A stretch of 39,364 nucleotides of DNA from Desulfobacula sp. (GCA_013792075.1 VMSR01000225.1:1-39364); one strand, 5' to 3'. Shown: positions 26,222-36,135, counted from the stretch's first letter. Numbers and translations are program-made. The notes: generated by a model not told the origin, from the letters alone.

Positions 26222-26953
26222 TCAGGCAATTATCAAAAAGAATCCCTGGACAACAGACCGAACCAGGAGCAGGGCTGTGACCAGCATCAGGAAGACGCTG
26301 AAAACACGGTCCAGGAGGTGTTCTTCCCTTTTCCCTCTATACCCGAATAGCCATCCCAGGCAGATCCCGGCCCCAAGCCCGCCGCCGTGGCCCCAGTTAT
26401 TGATATTGGGTATGAGAAAGCCAAACAATAAAAGGCTGATGATCCAGCCTGCGGTCTGCTGAAATACGCGTTGCCCCCAGTCGCCGCCCCTGGATTTGCC
26501 AAAATAGAGCAGGGCGCCGATGAGGCCGCACAGGCCTGCCGAAGCGCCAATGGTCAGGGGTACATGGCCCAGATAGGAGAGGTAAAAGCCTGCCGCTCCG
26601 CTGATGGTGTAAATGGTAAACATCCGGAAAAGGCCGTATTCCTGCATCACCAGAGGCGCTACTGTTTTAAGGGCCAGCATGTTAAAGATGATATGGAGGA
26701 GGCTGCCATGGAGCCAGTTGGCCGTAATCAGCGACCACCAGGCATGAAAGTGTTCAATGGGAACCCTGCCCGAAGCCCCCAGAAAATTGAGCACATCCAT
26801 GGAAGGTGTCAGCGCATGAAAGGGATTGATACTCATGACCATATTTTTGCCGCTGTAAATCAGACTGATGATAAACACAAAAATATTGGTGTAAATGATG
26901 CCTTTTAAAAGCAGTGCCGGGGTGAGCCGGGTCCTGTCGGGGGAAAAAATCAT
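26222..26953 (-). CDS. Rhomboid-family intramembrane serine protease
   Basis: A 243-residue inner-membrane protein with about six or seven hydrophobic helices. Rhomboids cut membrane helices within the bilayer. The sequence shows WWSLITANWLHGSLLHIIFN (the WR-like loop and HxxxHxxxN motif of helix 2), the catalytic serine motif GASAGLCG near residue 137, and the catalytic His in NNWGHGGGLGAG near residue 188. The Ser-His dyad is intact. The gene ends about 140 bases before the megasynthase on the same strand. A functional link to lipid synthesis is not shown. It follows the lipoprotein gene by about 30 bases. Confidence 0.92.
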   Translation of the reverse strand: MIFSPDRTRLTPALLLKGIIYTNIFVFIISLIYSGKNMVMSINPFHALTPSMDVLNFLGASGRVPIEHFHAWWSLITANWLHGSLLHIIFNMLALKTVAPLVMQEYGLFRMFTIYTISGAAGFYLSYLGHVPLTIGASAGLCGLIGALLYFGKSRGGDWGQRVFQQTAGWIISLLLFGFLIPNINNWGHGGGLGAGICLGWLFGYRGKREEHLLDRVFSVFLMLVTALLLVRSVVQGFFLIIA

Positions 26954-26982
26954 ATGTTTAATGGGAATGGATTTCCTAAGGG

Positions 26983-27588
26983 CTATTTAAAGGGAAGCGC
27001 TTTTTCAACGATCTCTTCAAAGGCCTGATCTATAAATTGTTCCAGCTTCTTCTGGGAAAATGTCAGTTCCGTTCTTTCAAGGGTCAGGGAAACCGGGATG
27101 GTTGAAAGCCTTTTGTTCTGGATATCTCCCAGATAAAAAGTAAGATCGATCTCAAGGATCATCTTTGTGACAGCTCCGTTTTTCTGGGCTTTGCATTCAA
27201 AGGTGTTGATATCGGCGGACAGGAGCTGATCCAGCCCTTCGGGTGCATTTTCTACACCGGCCAGGGTCGGGGGCCAGTCCGGGATGGGGGTGACCACAAA
27301 TCCGGTTTTTTCCAGGTAGATCCGGGTCAGATCTGTCAGGGTGGCACCCAGGTTTTGTCCCCGGACCAGATATGTCTCCTGGCTTTTATCGGTCAGGATG
27401 CGAAGGCCCACATATCCTGCAGCTGTTTTCTGGCGTGTGTCTTTAAACTGGGCAATGCCCATCTGACCTTCCTGTGTGGGGTCTGATTCTTTCATATAGG
27501 CAAGATCTATAAATTTTAATCCAGGGGTGGCGCATCCGCATAGACAAAAAACAAGGATGAGTGAAAACAATAGTTTAATCCGGGTCAT
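26983..27588 (-). CDS. Outer-membrane-type lipoprotein of unknown function
   Basis: From the ATG at 27588, with AAAGGA six bases upstream, the protein has 201 residues and a lipoprotein signal peptide: MTRIKLLFSLILVFCLCGCA, with lipobox LCGC. The residue after the Cys is Ala, so sorting to the outer membrane is expected. The mature domain contains a YLVRGQNLGATLTD segment and ends in an amphipathic helix, somewhat like the YajG class of lipoproteins, but the match is too weak to name. An earlier in-frame start at 27645 would spoil the signal peptide. It follows the conserved hypothetical gene by 22 bases. Confidence 0.85.
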   Translation of the reverse strand: MTRIKLLFSLILVFCLCGCATPGLKFIDLAYMKESDPTQEGQMGIAQFKDTRQKTAAGYVGLRILTDKSQETYLVRGQNLGATLTDLTRIYLEKTGFVVTPIPDWPPTLAGVENAPEGLDQLLSADINTFECKAQKNGAVTKMILEIDLTFYLGDIQNKRLSTIPVSLTLERTELTFSQKKLEQFIDQAFEEIVEKALPFK

Positions 27589-27610
27589 GGCAAATCCTTT
27601 ATAAAAAAAG

Positions 27611-28153
27611 TTAATTAAGTTTAATTTCGTCAATTTGAACCCCATTGATATATTCTTTGACGGCTCCCAGGGTCAGGGTGAACATTTTGGTGCCGATAAG
27701 AACGGCAATGGCATTGTCCTTGGTGCCGCAGGCAGCAGCAAAAGCAGGCCCCATGACCAATGCGGGATTGGTCGCCTGGTCGGGATTTTCCTGCATTTGT
27801 TTTACATAAAGGTCCAGCCGTTCTTTTAAGATATTGAAATAATCCACCCGGGTTCCGGTGGCGGTTTCGGTCATATCGGATATGTTTTGGGAAATTTCCT
27901 GGATCATTTCCCAGAAATATTCTGTCAGGGGTCCTTTGTTTTTATCCGTGGCTGCCATGAAAAATGAAATTCCCCACCCCACACTCAGGATTTTTAATAG
28001 TCCCAGTTCATATTCAATGGTTGTGATATTCAGGTCGTTTTTCGGGGGGATAGCCAACAGAAGCTCCTTGAGGTCTGTTCTGTCTATGGCAAAACGGGCA
28101 AGGTTCTGGGCCATTTTTTTAATCGTCAGCGTCTCTTTATTTTGGGCTTCCAT
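27611..28153 (-). CDS. Conserved-looking hypothetical protein
   Basis: A 180-residue product from ATG at 28153 (a TTG two codons earlier is also open). No known family recognised. It looks mostly helical, has no signal peptide, and has one moderately hydrophobic stretch (GLLKILSVGWGISFFMAATD, about residues 51-70) and another (NPALVMGPAFAAACG, about 130-145), too polar overall for a confident membrane protein. It is the first gene of a minus-strand run with the lipoprotein and rhomboid genes and is divergent from the MoaD-like gene. Confidence 0.75.
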   Translation of the reverse strand: MEAQNKETLTIKKMAQNLARFAIDRTDLKELLLAIPPKNDLNITTIEYELGLLKILSVGWGISFFMAATDKNKGPLTEYFWEMIQEISQNISDMTETATGTRVDYFNILKERLDLYVKQMQENPDQATNPALVMGPAFAAACGTKDNAIAVLIGTKMFTLTLGAVKEYINGVQIDEIKLN

Positions 28154-28249
28154 AAGCAATCGTTTTCTGTTAAATTTATAATAAAATTAAGATAAGGTTC
28201 TATCCATATGACACTTAAATAACAGGCAAAACGGAAAGTGTAAACACAA

Positions 28250-28480
28250 ATGATTCAGATAGACCTAAAGCTGTTTGTCACCCTATCCCAATATCTTCCT
28301 TTGGGCAGCCAGGCCTATGAAATAAAGGAAGGGACGACGGTAAACGGGCTCATGGAAGAGATCGGAATTCCCCGGGAAAGTGTTAAACTGATCTTTATCA
28401 ATGGGAAAAAACAAGCCCCGGACTATTGTCTTCAAAACAAAGACCGGGTGGGATTGTTTCCCCCCGTGGGTGGCGGATAG
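28250..28480 (+). CDS. MoaD/ThiS-family sulfur carrier (ubiquitin-like)
   Basis: A 76-residue beta-grasp protein ending in the diagnostic GG (FPPVGGG), the tail that is adenylated and thiocarboxylated by an E1-like enzyme. The internal INGKKQAPDYCLQNKDRVGL segment is typical of MoaD/ThiS. Its partner, the ThiF-like gene, begins 21 bases later. Whether it serves molybdopterin or tungstopterin, thiamine or another thio-cofactor is not decided by the sequence; no moaE, thiG or oxidoreductase gene is nearby. Confidence 0.88.
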   Translation: MIQIDLKLFVTLSQYLPLGSQAYEIKEGTTVNGLMEEIGIPRESVKLIFINGKKQAPDYCLQNKDRVGLFPPVGGG

Positions 28481-28501
28481 GCGGATAAAAAAGAGGAAAA
28501 G

Positions 28502-29200
28502 ATGGATCAACACCAGCGGTATGATCGAAATTTTAATACCTTTAGCCTTAAAGATCAGGAAATTCTGGCCCGCTCCCATGTGGCAATCATCGGTCTGGGG
28601 GGGCTTGGCGGCGGGGTTTGTGAAATGCTTGCCAGAACAGGCATCGGAACCCTGACCCTTGTGGACGGAGATCGGTTTGATATCTCCAACCTGAACCGTC
28701 AGCTGCTCTGCCGGGAAGACCTGGTCGGGACTTCAAAGGCGATGGCTGCAAAGGATAGGGTAAAGGCGATCAATTCATCTGTCCGGGTGAATCATTGGGA
28801 GGTTGCTGCAGATGAATCCAACCTTCACCGCATGATAGAAGCGGCAGATCTTGTGGTGGACTGCCTTGATACCATTGAATCCCGTTTTCTTCTCCAGGCA
28901 ATGGCCCGAAAAGCGTCCATACCTCTGGTCTCCGGTGCCATTGCCGGGGTTTTCGGACAATTGACCGTTATCTTTCCCGGGGACCCGGGATATGAGCTGA
29001 TTTACGGCGAAAACAAGGCTTCCCATCCCCGGGGGATTGAGACCCATACTGGCAATATTTCCTATTGTGCCCTCCTTGTTGCCGCAATCCAGGCTTCCGA
29101 ATGCGTAAAGGTACTGCTCAACCGGGGTGATATTCTCAGAAACAAGCTTCTGATTGTTGACCTGTGGAGCAATTCTTTTGACGTCATGGAGCTTGTATGA
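28502..29200 (+). CDS. ThiF/MoeB/HesA-family E1-like adenylyltransferase
   Basis: A 232-residue enzyme that adenylates the C-terminal Gly of the carrier encoded just upstream. It has the ATP-binding GLGGLGGGV (about residues 32-40), DGDRFDISNLNRQ with the conserved Asp and Arg, and the DCLDTIESRF segment that follows the AMP site. The Cys-x-x-Cys zinc pairs of classical MoeB and ThiF are not visible, so this is the short zinc-free subtype. A GAGGAAAAG ribosome site precedes the ATG. It overlaps the Sir2 gene by four bases (ATGA). Confidence 0.9.
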   Translation: MDQHQRYDRNFNTFSLKDQEILARSHVAIIGLGGLGGGVCEMLARTGIGTLTLVDGDRFDISNLNRQLLCREDLVGTSKAMAAKDRVKAINSSVRVNHWEVAADESNLHRMIEAADLVVDCLDTIESRFLLQAMARKASIPLVSGAIAGVFGQLTVIFPGDPGYELIYGENKASHPRGIETHTGNISYCALLVAAIQASECVKVLLNRGDILRNKLLIVDLWSNSFDVMELV

Positions 29201-29973
29201 CCATGACGATTTGCCCGCCGGAAGCCGATAGGGATCTGTCCATGTATGCCAGGGCGGCAAAAATGATAAAGGGTGCCAAAAGATGTGTGGCCTTTACCGG
29301 AGCAGGGATTTCGGTGGAAAGCGGAATCCCGCCCTTTAGAGGGGAAAACGGGCTGTGGAATAAATATGACCCCAAAAGTTTTGATATTCAATATTTTCGT
29401 CAAAATCCCCGGCAGTCCTGGGAAATTATCCGGGAAATATTCTACGAGGTGTTCGGACAGGTTCAGCCCAATTTTGCCCATTATACCCTGGCCCAGATGG
29501 AGATAAAAAAGCTTATAAAAGCTGTGATTACCCAGAATGTGGACAACCTTCACACCCTGGCAGGCAGCAAAACCGTCCATGAGTTTCATGGTTCCCTGAA
29601 AAGACTGGTCTGTCTTGGGTGCAGGCATAAATACAAGGTTTCAAAAATTGACCTGGACACCCTGCCTCCTGCCTGCCCCGATTGCGGCAACATACTCAAG
29701 CCGGATGTGATTTTTTTTGGTGAAGCCATTCCCGAGCCGGCAAGAACCCATTCCTTTGGCGAAGCCAGCCGGGCCGATTGTTTTATTCTCATCGGCACCA
29801 CCGGCACCGTGGCCCCTGCCAATACCATTCCAGGGGCAGCCAAATCAAATGGGGCCTGCATCATAGAGATAAACCCATTTCCATCGGAATATACCAGATC
29901 TGTCACAGATGTTTTTCTCCAGGACAAGGCCTCTGTGGCCATGGAAAAACTTGTGGAAGAGATAAACAGATAA
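29197..29973 (+). CDS. cobB: Sir2-family NAD-dependent protein deacylase
   Basis: A 258-residue sirtuin that removes acyl groups from lysine using NAD. Motifs are FTGAGISVESGIPPFRG (NAD site), TQNVDNLH, the catalytic His in EFHGSL, and a zinc ribbon of two pairs, CLGC and CPDC. Typical desuccinylases carry Tyr and Arg in the region after GIPPFRG. Here the region reads GLWNKYDP, which favours a deacetylase, though this is tentative. It is translationally coupled to the ThiF-like gene. Confidence 0.93.
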   Translation: MTMTICPPEADRDLSMYARAAKMIKGAKRCVAFTGAGISVESGIPPFRGENGLWNKYDPKSFDIQYFRQNPRQSWEIIREIFYEVFGQVQPNFAHYTLAQMEIKKLIKAVITQNVDNLHTLAGSKTVHEFHGSLKRLVCLGCRHKYKVSKIDLDTLPPACPDCGNILKPDVIFFGEAIPEPARTHSFGEASRADCFILIGTTGTVAPANTIPGAAKSNGACIIEINPFPSEYTRSVTDVFLQDKASVAMEKLVEEINR

Positions 29974-30013
29974 TGATATATTGACACACTATTTTTTTTA
30001 AAAGGAGAGTTAT

Positions 30014-30349
30014 ATGTCCAGCGACTGCCTGTTCTGTAAGATTGTAAACCGGGAAATCCCCAGTGAGTTCTTATTTGAAGACGATGCCTATGTGGTATTC
30101 AAAGACATTCATCCTGCCGCCCCGGTTCACCTGCTGCTGGTGCCCAAAAAACATATCAGGAGTATCAATGATCTGACAGCGGCAGACAGTAGCATTCTGT
30201 CCGGTCTTTTCATGGTTGCCAGGGATATGGCAAAAGAACAGGGGATTAACGAATCCGGATATAAGCTGCTTTTTAATGTTGAAAAGGGCGGGGGCCAGGA
30301 AATCTTTCATATTCATCTGCACTTGATCGGTGGCTGGAAAAAGAAATAA
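30014..30349 (+). CDS. hinT: HIT-family (HinT-like) purine nucleotide hydrolase
   Basis: A 111-residue histidine-triad protein. HinT-type enzymes hydrolyse AMP-lysine and other adenosine phosphoramidates. It begins with the zinc-type CLFCKIVNREIPSE and ends with the triad HIHLHLIGG. A strong AAGGAGA ribosome site lies before the ATG, 40 bases after the Sir2 gene. Confidence 0.95.
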   Translation: MSSDCLFCKIVNREIPSEFLFEDDAYVVFKDIHPAAPVHLLLVPKKHIRSINDLTAADSSILSGLFMVARDMAKEQGINESGYKLLFNVEKGGGQEIFHIHLHLIGGWKKK

Positions 30350-30416
30350 CCAGGGGTGAACAGCGTTTTTTGGAAAGTGCTATTTCCATCCTGTTTGACC
30401 ATCCAAGGAGAAAACC

Positions 30417-33251
30417 ATGCTGAACAATTTTAGTCTTGCAAAAAAAATAACCGGTGGGTTTGTGATCATTCTTATTTTGCTGGTTGTGCTTGCCTTTGTG
30501 GGTCGGATCGGTCTGACCCGGGTGGTTGAAAAGGTGGAATCCTCCAATCAATTTCAGCTGCTGGTGGATCGTATTCTGGATGCCCGGCAAAATGAGAAGC
30601 GGTTTATTCTGACCAATGACCCTGGGGCAGTTGCGATTGTCCAAAAAAATATTTATACACTGAAAACCCAGGCAAAAACAATTGCCGATACCACAAGGGA
30701 CGCAGAGGTTGGAAAACAGATAGATCAGATTTTGAAAACCTCTGATACCTATGCCAAAGCCTTTGAGGCCTATGTGGGCCTGGCCGGTCAGAAAGATGTT
30801 TTGATGGGGGATATGAATCAAAAGGCAAATGCGGCCCTTTCCATCACTTCGCGGATACGGGATGAACAGCGGGCAAGCTATGATTCGCTGATGACAGCAA
30901 GCGAAGAGAAGAAGTACAAGATGCGCCAGCGGGTGATATTTGCCGAACGAATAAAAGAAAATTATCTCCAGGCCAAGGGATACCGGATGGTGATGATGGA
31001 GGCCCAGGAACTCAATGCTTCCACCATGAGCCAATGGAAGGGGCATCACAGTGATATCCAGAGGGATCTTAAGGAAGTGGCTCCCCTGATGACGGAACCG
31101 GTTTCAAAGGAACGCCACGAAAAGATCATCACCACCCAGAAGGCGGTCATTGAAGCGGCTGAAGCTTTTTTTAAGAACAAAACCCAGGAAAATAATTTGG
31201 CCCTCATCAGTGCTGTAAAGGACATGCACATGGCCATCATTACCTTTCAGCAGGAAATGCAGGAAATGCTGGAATTTTATATTGAAGATGTACAGGTTTT
31301 TTCCGGCCAGATGATGGAATTGTCTTCCGGAGCAGACGAGATGGCAAAGATCCTCTTGAAAACCCGGATATTGGAAAAAGAGTTTAACAGAACAGAGGAT
31401 GATGGGATTTTTCAGCAGATTCTCCAGAACATCGCGGCCATTGATGCCTCTATTTCCCTTATTAAGGAAACCATTGATGATGAAGACAAAACAAAACCCT
31501 TGGCCGGTATCAAGGAAGCTGTGGATGTCTATATCAGCTCTTTTAAGGGGTATGCCGACCTGATGAAAAGCCAGCAGACCGCCAAGGCCCAGATGGAGTC
31601 CACTGCCGCCGGGATCGAGTCCATCTGCCGGAAATCCAAAGAGAGCATGCACAGTCAGATGCAGGACCAGATTGTAAGTTCCACAACCTTTATCACCCTT
31701 GTCAGTATTTTTGCCGTCATCTTCGGTATTTTAATCGCCTTTGTTCTGACCCGGATCATCATTACCCCCATTAAGCGGGTGGTGGCGGCTCTGAAAGATA
31801 TCTCCCAGGGAGATGGAGATCTGACCCAGCGCATAGATATTAACACCAAGGACGAAATCGGTGAACTTGCCAAATGGTTTAACGCTTTTATTTCAAGGCT
31901 TAATACGATTATTGTGGATATTGGCGCCAATTCGGAAACCGTAACCGCCTCCTCGGGTGAATTGTTATCCATATCCGAACTCATGTCCGAGGATTCCGAA
32001 GATCTGGCATCCCGGTCCAATGCCGTTGCCGCTGCTGCAGAACAGATGAGTTCCAGCATGAATTCCGTTGCCGCTGCCAGTGAAGAGGCATCCACAAACC
32101 TTGGGATTGTTGCAGATGCAGCAGGCCAGATGAAGCAGACCCTTAACGAAGTGGCCCGAAACTGTGAAAAGGCAAGGGAAGTTTCGGACAATGCCGCCGC
32201 CAAAGTGAAGATGGCATCCGATCGGGTAGGGCATCTGGGGGCATCTGCCAGGGATATCAATAAGGTCACAGAGGTGATAACGGATATTGCCGAACAGACA
32301 AATCTTCTGGCCTTGAACGCAACCATTGAGGCGGCCCGGGCAGGCGCGGCAGGAAAAGGATTTGCCGTGGTGGCAAGTGAAATCAAGGGGCTTGCTGCCC
32401 AGACAGCAGGGGCAACCCTGGATATCAAGGAAAAGATACGCAGCATCCAGGCTTCCACAGAAGATACCGTAAAAGACGTGGATGATATTACCAATGTCAT
32501 TTGCCAGGTCACTGAAATTGTGTCTGCCATTGCCGCGGCCATAGAAGAACAATCGGCATCTGCAACAGAGGTGGCTGAAAATATCGAACAGGCATCCACC
32601 GGGATCCTTGAGGTCAATGAAAATGTGGCCCAGAGTTCCCAGGTCTCCACCGAGATTGCCCAGGATATTTCCAAGGTTCATGATGTGTCCCGGGAAATGA
32701 ACACCAGGAGTAACCGGATGAAGAAAAGTGCCCAGGATCTGTCTGAACTATCGGGCAAGCTTCGGGATATGATAGGGGTTTTTAAGGTTTCTGCGGCTGA
32801 TGCCGATACAGGTGCACCAGTGGTAATGGAAGATCAGGATATTCCCGATCTCATGCCCTGGGGGGACAAACTTGCCATAGGGATTCACGAGATTGACGAA
32901 CAGCATAAAGAATTGGTGAAAATGATCAATGAGCTGCACCGGGCAATGAAGGTGAAAATGGGAGCCAAAGAGGCGGGAAATATTTTGACACGTCTGGCCG
33001 ACTATACGGTCTATCATTTTAAAAATGAGGAGACCTTGTTTGAAAAATACCAGTATCCTGACCGGGATGCCCACAAACAATACCATGATAAGCTTGTGGC
33101 CCGGGTACTTGAATTCAAATCAGAGTTTGAAGGGGGCAGGGCTGCCCTGTCAATGGACCTGATGGAGTTTCTAACCAGCTGGCTCCGGGATCATATCCTG
33201 AAAACGGACAAAGCCTATGCCCCGTTTTTTAAGGAAAAGGGGATACACTAG
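30417..33251 (+). CDS. Methyl-accepting chemotaxis protein with C-terminal hemerythrin domain
   Basis: A 944-residue inner-membrane chemoreceptor. Helix 1 (about 9-30), a long helical periplasmic sensor (about 31-420), helix 2 (about 423-445), and HAMP (about 446-497) precede the signalling hairpin with the conserved tip [18 protein letters not shown] (near 627-645). The C-terminal about 135 residues form a bacteriohemerythrin: HEIDEQH, HFKNEE, HKQYH and [10 protein letters not shown] supply the five His, Glu and Asp ligands of a di-iron site. The layout matches DcrH of Desulfovibrio, an oxygen/redox receptor. An AGGAGA ribosome site precedes the ATG. No other che gene is nearby. Confidence 0.95.
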   Translation: MLNNFSLAKKITGGFVIILILLVVLAFVGRIGLTRVVEKVESSNQFQLLVDRILDARQNEKRFILTNDPGAVAIVQKNIYTLKTQAKTIADTTRDAEVGKQIDQILKTSDTYAKAFEAYVGLAGQKDVLMGDMNQKANAALSITSRIRDEQRASYDSLMTASEEKKYKMRQRVIFAERIKENYLQAKGYRMVMMEAQELNASTMSQWKGHHSDIQRDLKEVAPLMTEPVSKERHEKIITTQKAVIEAAEAFFKNKTQENNLALISAVKDMHMAIITFQQEMQEMLEFYIEDVQVFSGQMMELSSGADEMAKILLKTRILEKEFNRTEDDGIFQQILQNIAAIDASISLIKETIDDEDKTKPLAGIKEAVDVYISSFKGYADLMKSQQTAKAQMESTAAGIESICRKSKESMHSQMQDQIVSSTTFITLVSIFAVIFGILIAFVLTRIIITPIKRVVAALKDISQGDGDLTQRIDINTKDEIGELAKWFNAFISRLNTIIVDIGANSETVTASSGELLSISELMSEDSEDLASRSNAVAAAAEQMSSSMNSVAAASEEASTNLGIVADAAGQMKQTLNEVARNCEKAREVSDNAAAKVKMASDRVGHLGASARDINKVTEVITDIAEQTNLLALNATIEAARAGAAGKGFAVVASEIKGLAAQTAGATLDIKEKIRSIQASTEDTVKDVDDITNVICQVTEIVSAIAAAIEEQSASATEVAENIEQASTGILEVNENVAQSSQVSTEIAQDISKVHDVSREMNTRSNRMKKSAQDLSELSGKLRDMIGVFKVSAADADTGAPVVMEDQDIPDLMPWGDKLAIGIHEIDEQHKELVKMINELHRAMKVKMGAKEAGNILTRLADYTVYHFKNEETLFEKYQYPDRDAHKQYHDKLVARVLEFKSEFEGGRAALSMDLMEFLTSWLRDHILKTDKAYAPFFKEKGIH

Positions 33252-33397
33252 AAGAAAAATTTCAAAAAAATGGTGCCGGAAAGGGTAAAATCACAAGCAA
33301 AATTTTTCCTGTGGTGAGTTCCGGAGTGAACATTGACAGGAGATTTCGGGTATGTTAGATTGCCCCGCATTGTTTGCCAAAAGAACCACCCCAACCA

Positions 33398-35938
33398 ATG
33401 GAAATTGTCAAAACCCCGATGCACGGAATAGCACCTATACTGACTCGCAAGAGACTTTATTCAATTGTCTTGCTGATGAGTTTTGTTTTTTTGTCCCCTG
33501 GCCATGCACTTGTCTCACTCTCTGGTGGCAGCCCGGGAGAAATATCCATACAAAGGGATCTCTATGTATTGGAAGATCCCACAAAGACAGTATCGATCCA
33601 AGAGGTTACAAGCCCAAAATTTTTAAATCGCTTTGTTTTAAATGAGGGTGGAAGAACCAGTTATGGGTATTCAAACGCGGCATTCTGGATAAAGTTTTCG
33701 ATTGCCAAAGACCGGCACACTCCCGGAAAATGGTATCTGAAACACAGCTATCCCCACCTTGATACGATTGAGTTCTACGCCCCAAAAAAAGACGGAACCT
33801 ACACGTTGACGAAAACAGGAGATTCCTTTCTTTTCAGTGACAGGCCGGTTCCAAACCGCCTGTTTGTATTTCCTGTTTTTCCCGAAGAAGCAGGGTCCAC
33901 CTATTACCTTCGCCTTTCCAGCCAAGGGGCTATAAATTTTACCCTTTCCCTGGTGGAGGAACACAGTTTTCGACAACAGAATCATAACAGCCAGTTTGTC
34001 GCTGGTCTGTATCTTGGTGCGCTTTTGATCATGGTGGCCTATAATCTGTTTTTTTTCGGTTTTGTTCGCGAACAGCTATATCTTTACTATGGGATCCATG
34101 TATTGTTCATAGCGCTGCACCAAATTATCTGGTTCGGATTTGGCTTTGAATACCTATGGCCAAATCACCCTGGGCTGAACAATATCCTGGACATGTTTGT
34201 CGGCAGTGGCCTTTTCTTCTTTCTGGGTGTTTTTGCCATGAATTTTCTCCAAACAAAGCAGAATACCCCCCGCATCCATTCTCTTCTCATGGTTACCACC
34301 TCATTGGTTGGAATCTGTGCCATGCTGAGCCTTGTTTTGGAACGAAAGTATCTTTTGGGGCTTGGCAATAATATGAATAGCATTCAAATCCTAGTGCTGT
34401 TTGTTGCTGCCATAACCTGTTTATTCAAAAACCTGCGCCAGGCGTACATATTTCTTGTTGCCTGGTCAATTGCCTTGTTGGGGGGACTTTCCCTTGCCCT
34501 CTACAAAAGCGGCCTCCTCCCCGAAATAGACGTTTTTTTCTACAGCATTCAGGTCGGCATATTGTTGAATGTGCTTCTCATCTCCCTGGGGCTTGCAGAC
34601 CGGATCAACCATATGAAAAATGCCCTTGCCCGGTCCCGGGAAAAGATACACCAGCAGAACCTGGTGTTAATGGATAAAAATGATGCGATCTCATGTACAA
34701 ATGAGACCCTTGCAGCGGTAAACCAAGCCTTTGAAACACAGAACCAGGATCTTACGAAAACCTGCATCAGCCTTGAAATGAGTGAAAAACGGTTCCGGGA
34801 CCTGGCCGATCTATTGCCCCAGACTGTTTTTGAACTGGATATTGACGGCAATATCATCTACTCGAACAGACACGGGTTTGAAATTACCGGCTATTCGCCG
34901 GAGGATTATAAAAACGGGATAAACATCTTCAGCCTGTTTCGTGTCAAAGACTGCCTGCGGATGAAAGCGGCCATGGCCAGTATTCTGGCGTCCAATGCCA
35001 TTGGCCAGGGAGAGTATCTTCTCAAGCAGAAAAACGGGGACATGGTTTCGGTTTCCTTGTATGCAAGCGTCATCCTTTCCAAAGATGCACCAGTGGGGTT
35101 CAGGGGCGTGCTTGTGGATTTGTCCGAGAGAAAAAAGGCCGAAGAAAGAATGATCCAGACAGAGAAGATGATGTCCCTGGGAGGGCTTGCCGCCGGAATG
35201 GCACACGAGATCAATAATCCCCTTGCCGGAATAATTCAAAGTGTACAGGTTGTTCAGAACCGTCTTACAAAAGATCTTCCGGTAAATCTAACCTTGGCCG
35301 AAGCCTTGGGCACCTCAATGTCGGTTATCACCGATTTCATGGAAAAGCGGGGTGTCCTCAAGCAACTTGAAAATATCCGCAATGCCGGTAAAAATGCGGC
35401 CCAAATAATTGAAAATATGCTCTCTTTTGCAAGGAAAAGCGATTCCGTCAAAAGAGAGCATTCCCTGGAGCAGATTCTTGACAACACCCTTGCCCTTGCA
35501 CAAAATGATTATGACCTCAAAAAAGAATACGATTTTAAACATATTGAAATTATAAGGGAATACAGCCCGGATGTCCCAAGGATTTTGTGTGAGGGCAGCA
35601 AGATACAGCAGGTGGTGTTCAACATCCTTAAAAATGCATCCTATGCCATGAGTTCGCAGAAAACAAAGGATTGCAAGCCCAGGCTGGTACTTCGTCTGTT
35701 AAAAGAAGAAGAGATGGTTCTTATTGAAATATCCGATAATGGTCCGGGAATGGATGAGAAGACGCGGAAGAAGATTTTTGAACCCTTTTTTACGACCAAA
35801 AGCTCTGATAAAGGCACAGGATTAGGTCTTTCCGTTTCATATTTTATTATTGTGGATGACCATGGTGGAGAACTGAAAGTGGATTCTGCACCAGGGAAGG
35901 GTGCAACATTCAGCATCAAACTTCCCATATTTCGATAA
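33398..35938 (+). CDS. 7TM-DISM sensor histidine kinase with PAS domain
   Basis: A membrane kinase of about 846 residues. It has a signal-like N-terminal helix (RLYSIVLLMSFVFLSPGHA), a periplasmic 7TMR-DISM extracellular domain (about residues 55-195), seven membrane helices (about 205-405), a coiled coil, PAS (about 470-580), HisKA with AAGMAHEINNPLAG (His near 602), and HATPase with EPFFTTK and GTGLGLSVSYFI. There is no receiver domain. The start is uncertain: neither the ATG at 33398, the TTG at 33374 nor the ATG at 33419 has a good ribosome site. A better-placed AGGAG-ATG pair at 33352 reads in another frame, so a small upstream frameshift cannot be excluded. Confidence 0.9.
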   Translation: MEIVKTPMHGIAPILTRKRLYSIVLLMSFVFLSPGHALVSLSGGSPGEISIQRDLYVLEDPTKTVSIQEVTSPKFLNRFVLNEGGRTSYGYSNAAFWIKFSIAKDRHTPGKWYLKHSYPHLDTIEFYAPKKDGTYTLTKTGDSFLFSDRPVPNRLFVFPVFPEEAGSTYYLRLSSQGAINFTLSLVEEHSFRQQNHNSQFVAGLYLGALLIMVAYNLFFFGFVREQLYLYYGIHVLFIALHQIIWFGFGFEYLWPNHPGLNNILDMFVGSGLFFFLGVFAMNFLQTKQNTPRIHSLLMVTTSLVGICAMLSLVLERKYLLGLGNNMNSIQILVLFVAAITCLFKNLRQAYIFLVAWSIALLGGLSLALYKSGLLPEIDVFFYSIQVGILLNVLLISLGLADRINHMKNALARSREKIHQQNLVLMDKNDAISCTNETLAAVNQAFETQNQDLTKTCISLEMSEKRFRDLADLLPQTVFELDIDGNIIYSNRHGFEITGYSPEDYKNGINIFSLFRVKDCLRMKAAMASILASNAIGQGEYLLKQKNGDMVSVSLYASVILSKDAPVGFRGVLVDLSERKKAEERMIQTEKMMSLGGLAAGMAHEINNPLAGIIQSVQVVQNRLTKDLPVNLTLAEALGTSMSVITDFMEKRGVLKQLENIRNAGKNAAQIIENMLSFARKSDSVKREHSLEQILDNTLALAQNDYDLKKEYDFKHIEIIREYSPDVPRILCEGSKIQQVVFNILKNASYAMSSQKTKDCKPRLVLRLLKEEEMVLIEISDNGPGMDEKTRKKIFEPFFTTKSSDKGTGLGLSVSYFIIVDDHGGELKVDSAPGKGATFSIKLPIFR

Positions 35939-35945
35939 ATTTTTC

Positions 35946-35974
35946 TTGACAAGGATGAAAATGCCCTCTATTTT
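35946..35974 (+). promoter_or_regulatory. Putative promoter of the Phe leader and DAHP synthase operon
   Basis: TTGACA at 35946-35951, a 17-base spacer and TATTTT at 35969-35974, about 55 bases before the leader peptide ATG. The -35 and spacing are ideal; the -10 is moderate. Confidence 0.55.
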
Positions 35975-36027
35975 GACGGAGCTTTATTTTTTGCTTTATT
36001 TGAATTTATAAAAAGAGACACCGGTAA

Positions 36028-36108
36028 ATGCAGACCCAAACGAACACACCTTCATTTATATTTATTTTTGGACGCTTCTTCTTTTTTAGGAGCGTTCATC
36101 CGGTGTAG
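36028..36108 (+). CDS. Phe-rich leader peptide
   Basis: A 26-residue ORF, too short for usual gene finders, with seven Phe in eleven residues (FIFIFGRFFFF, residues 10-20), including a run of four. It sits between promoter and terminator of a Phe-pathway gene. The Shine-Dalgarno is weak (AAGAGA). Confidence 0.75.
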   Translation: MQTQTNTPSFIFIFGRFFFFRSVHPV

Positions 36109-36135
36109 CGCTTTATAAGGTTATAAGTTTATAAA

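Noticed and set aside
28250-30349. Carrier/E1/Sir2 run as an antiphage (CBASS- or Bil-like) system
   Set aside because: No E2, JAB peptidase, cyclase or effector gene is present; the Sir2 is a normal-length deacylase with a zinc ribbon, and the carrier is a plain MoaD/ThiS type.
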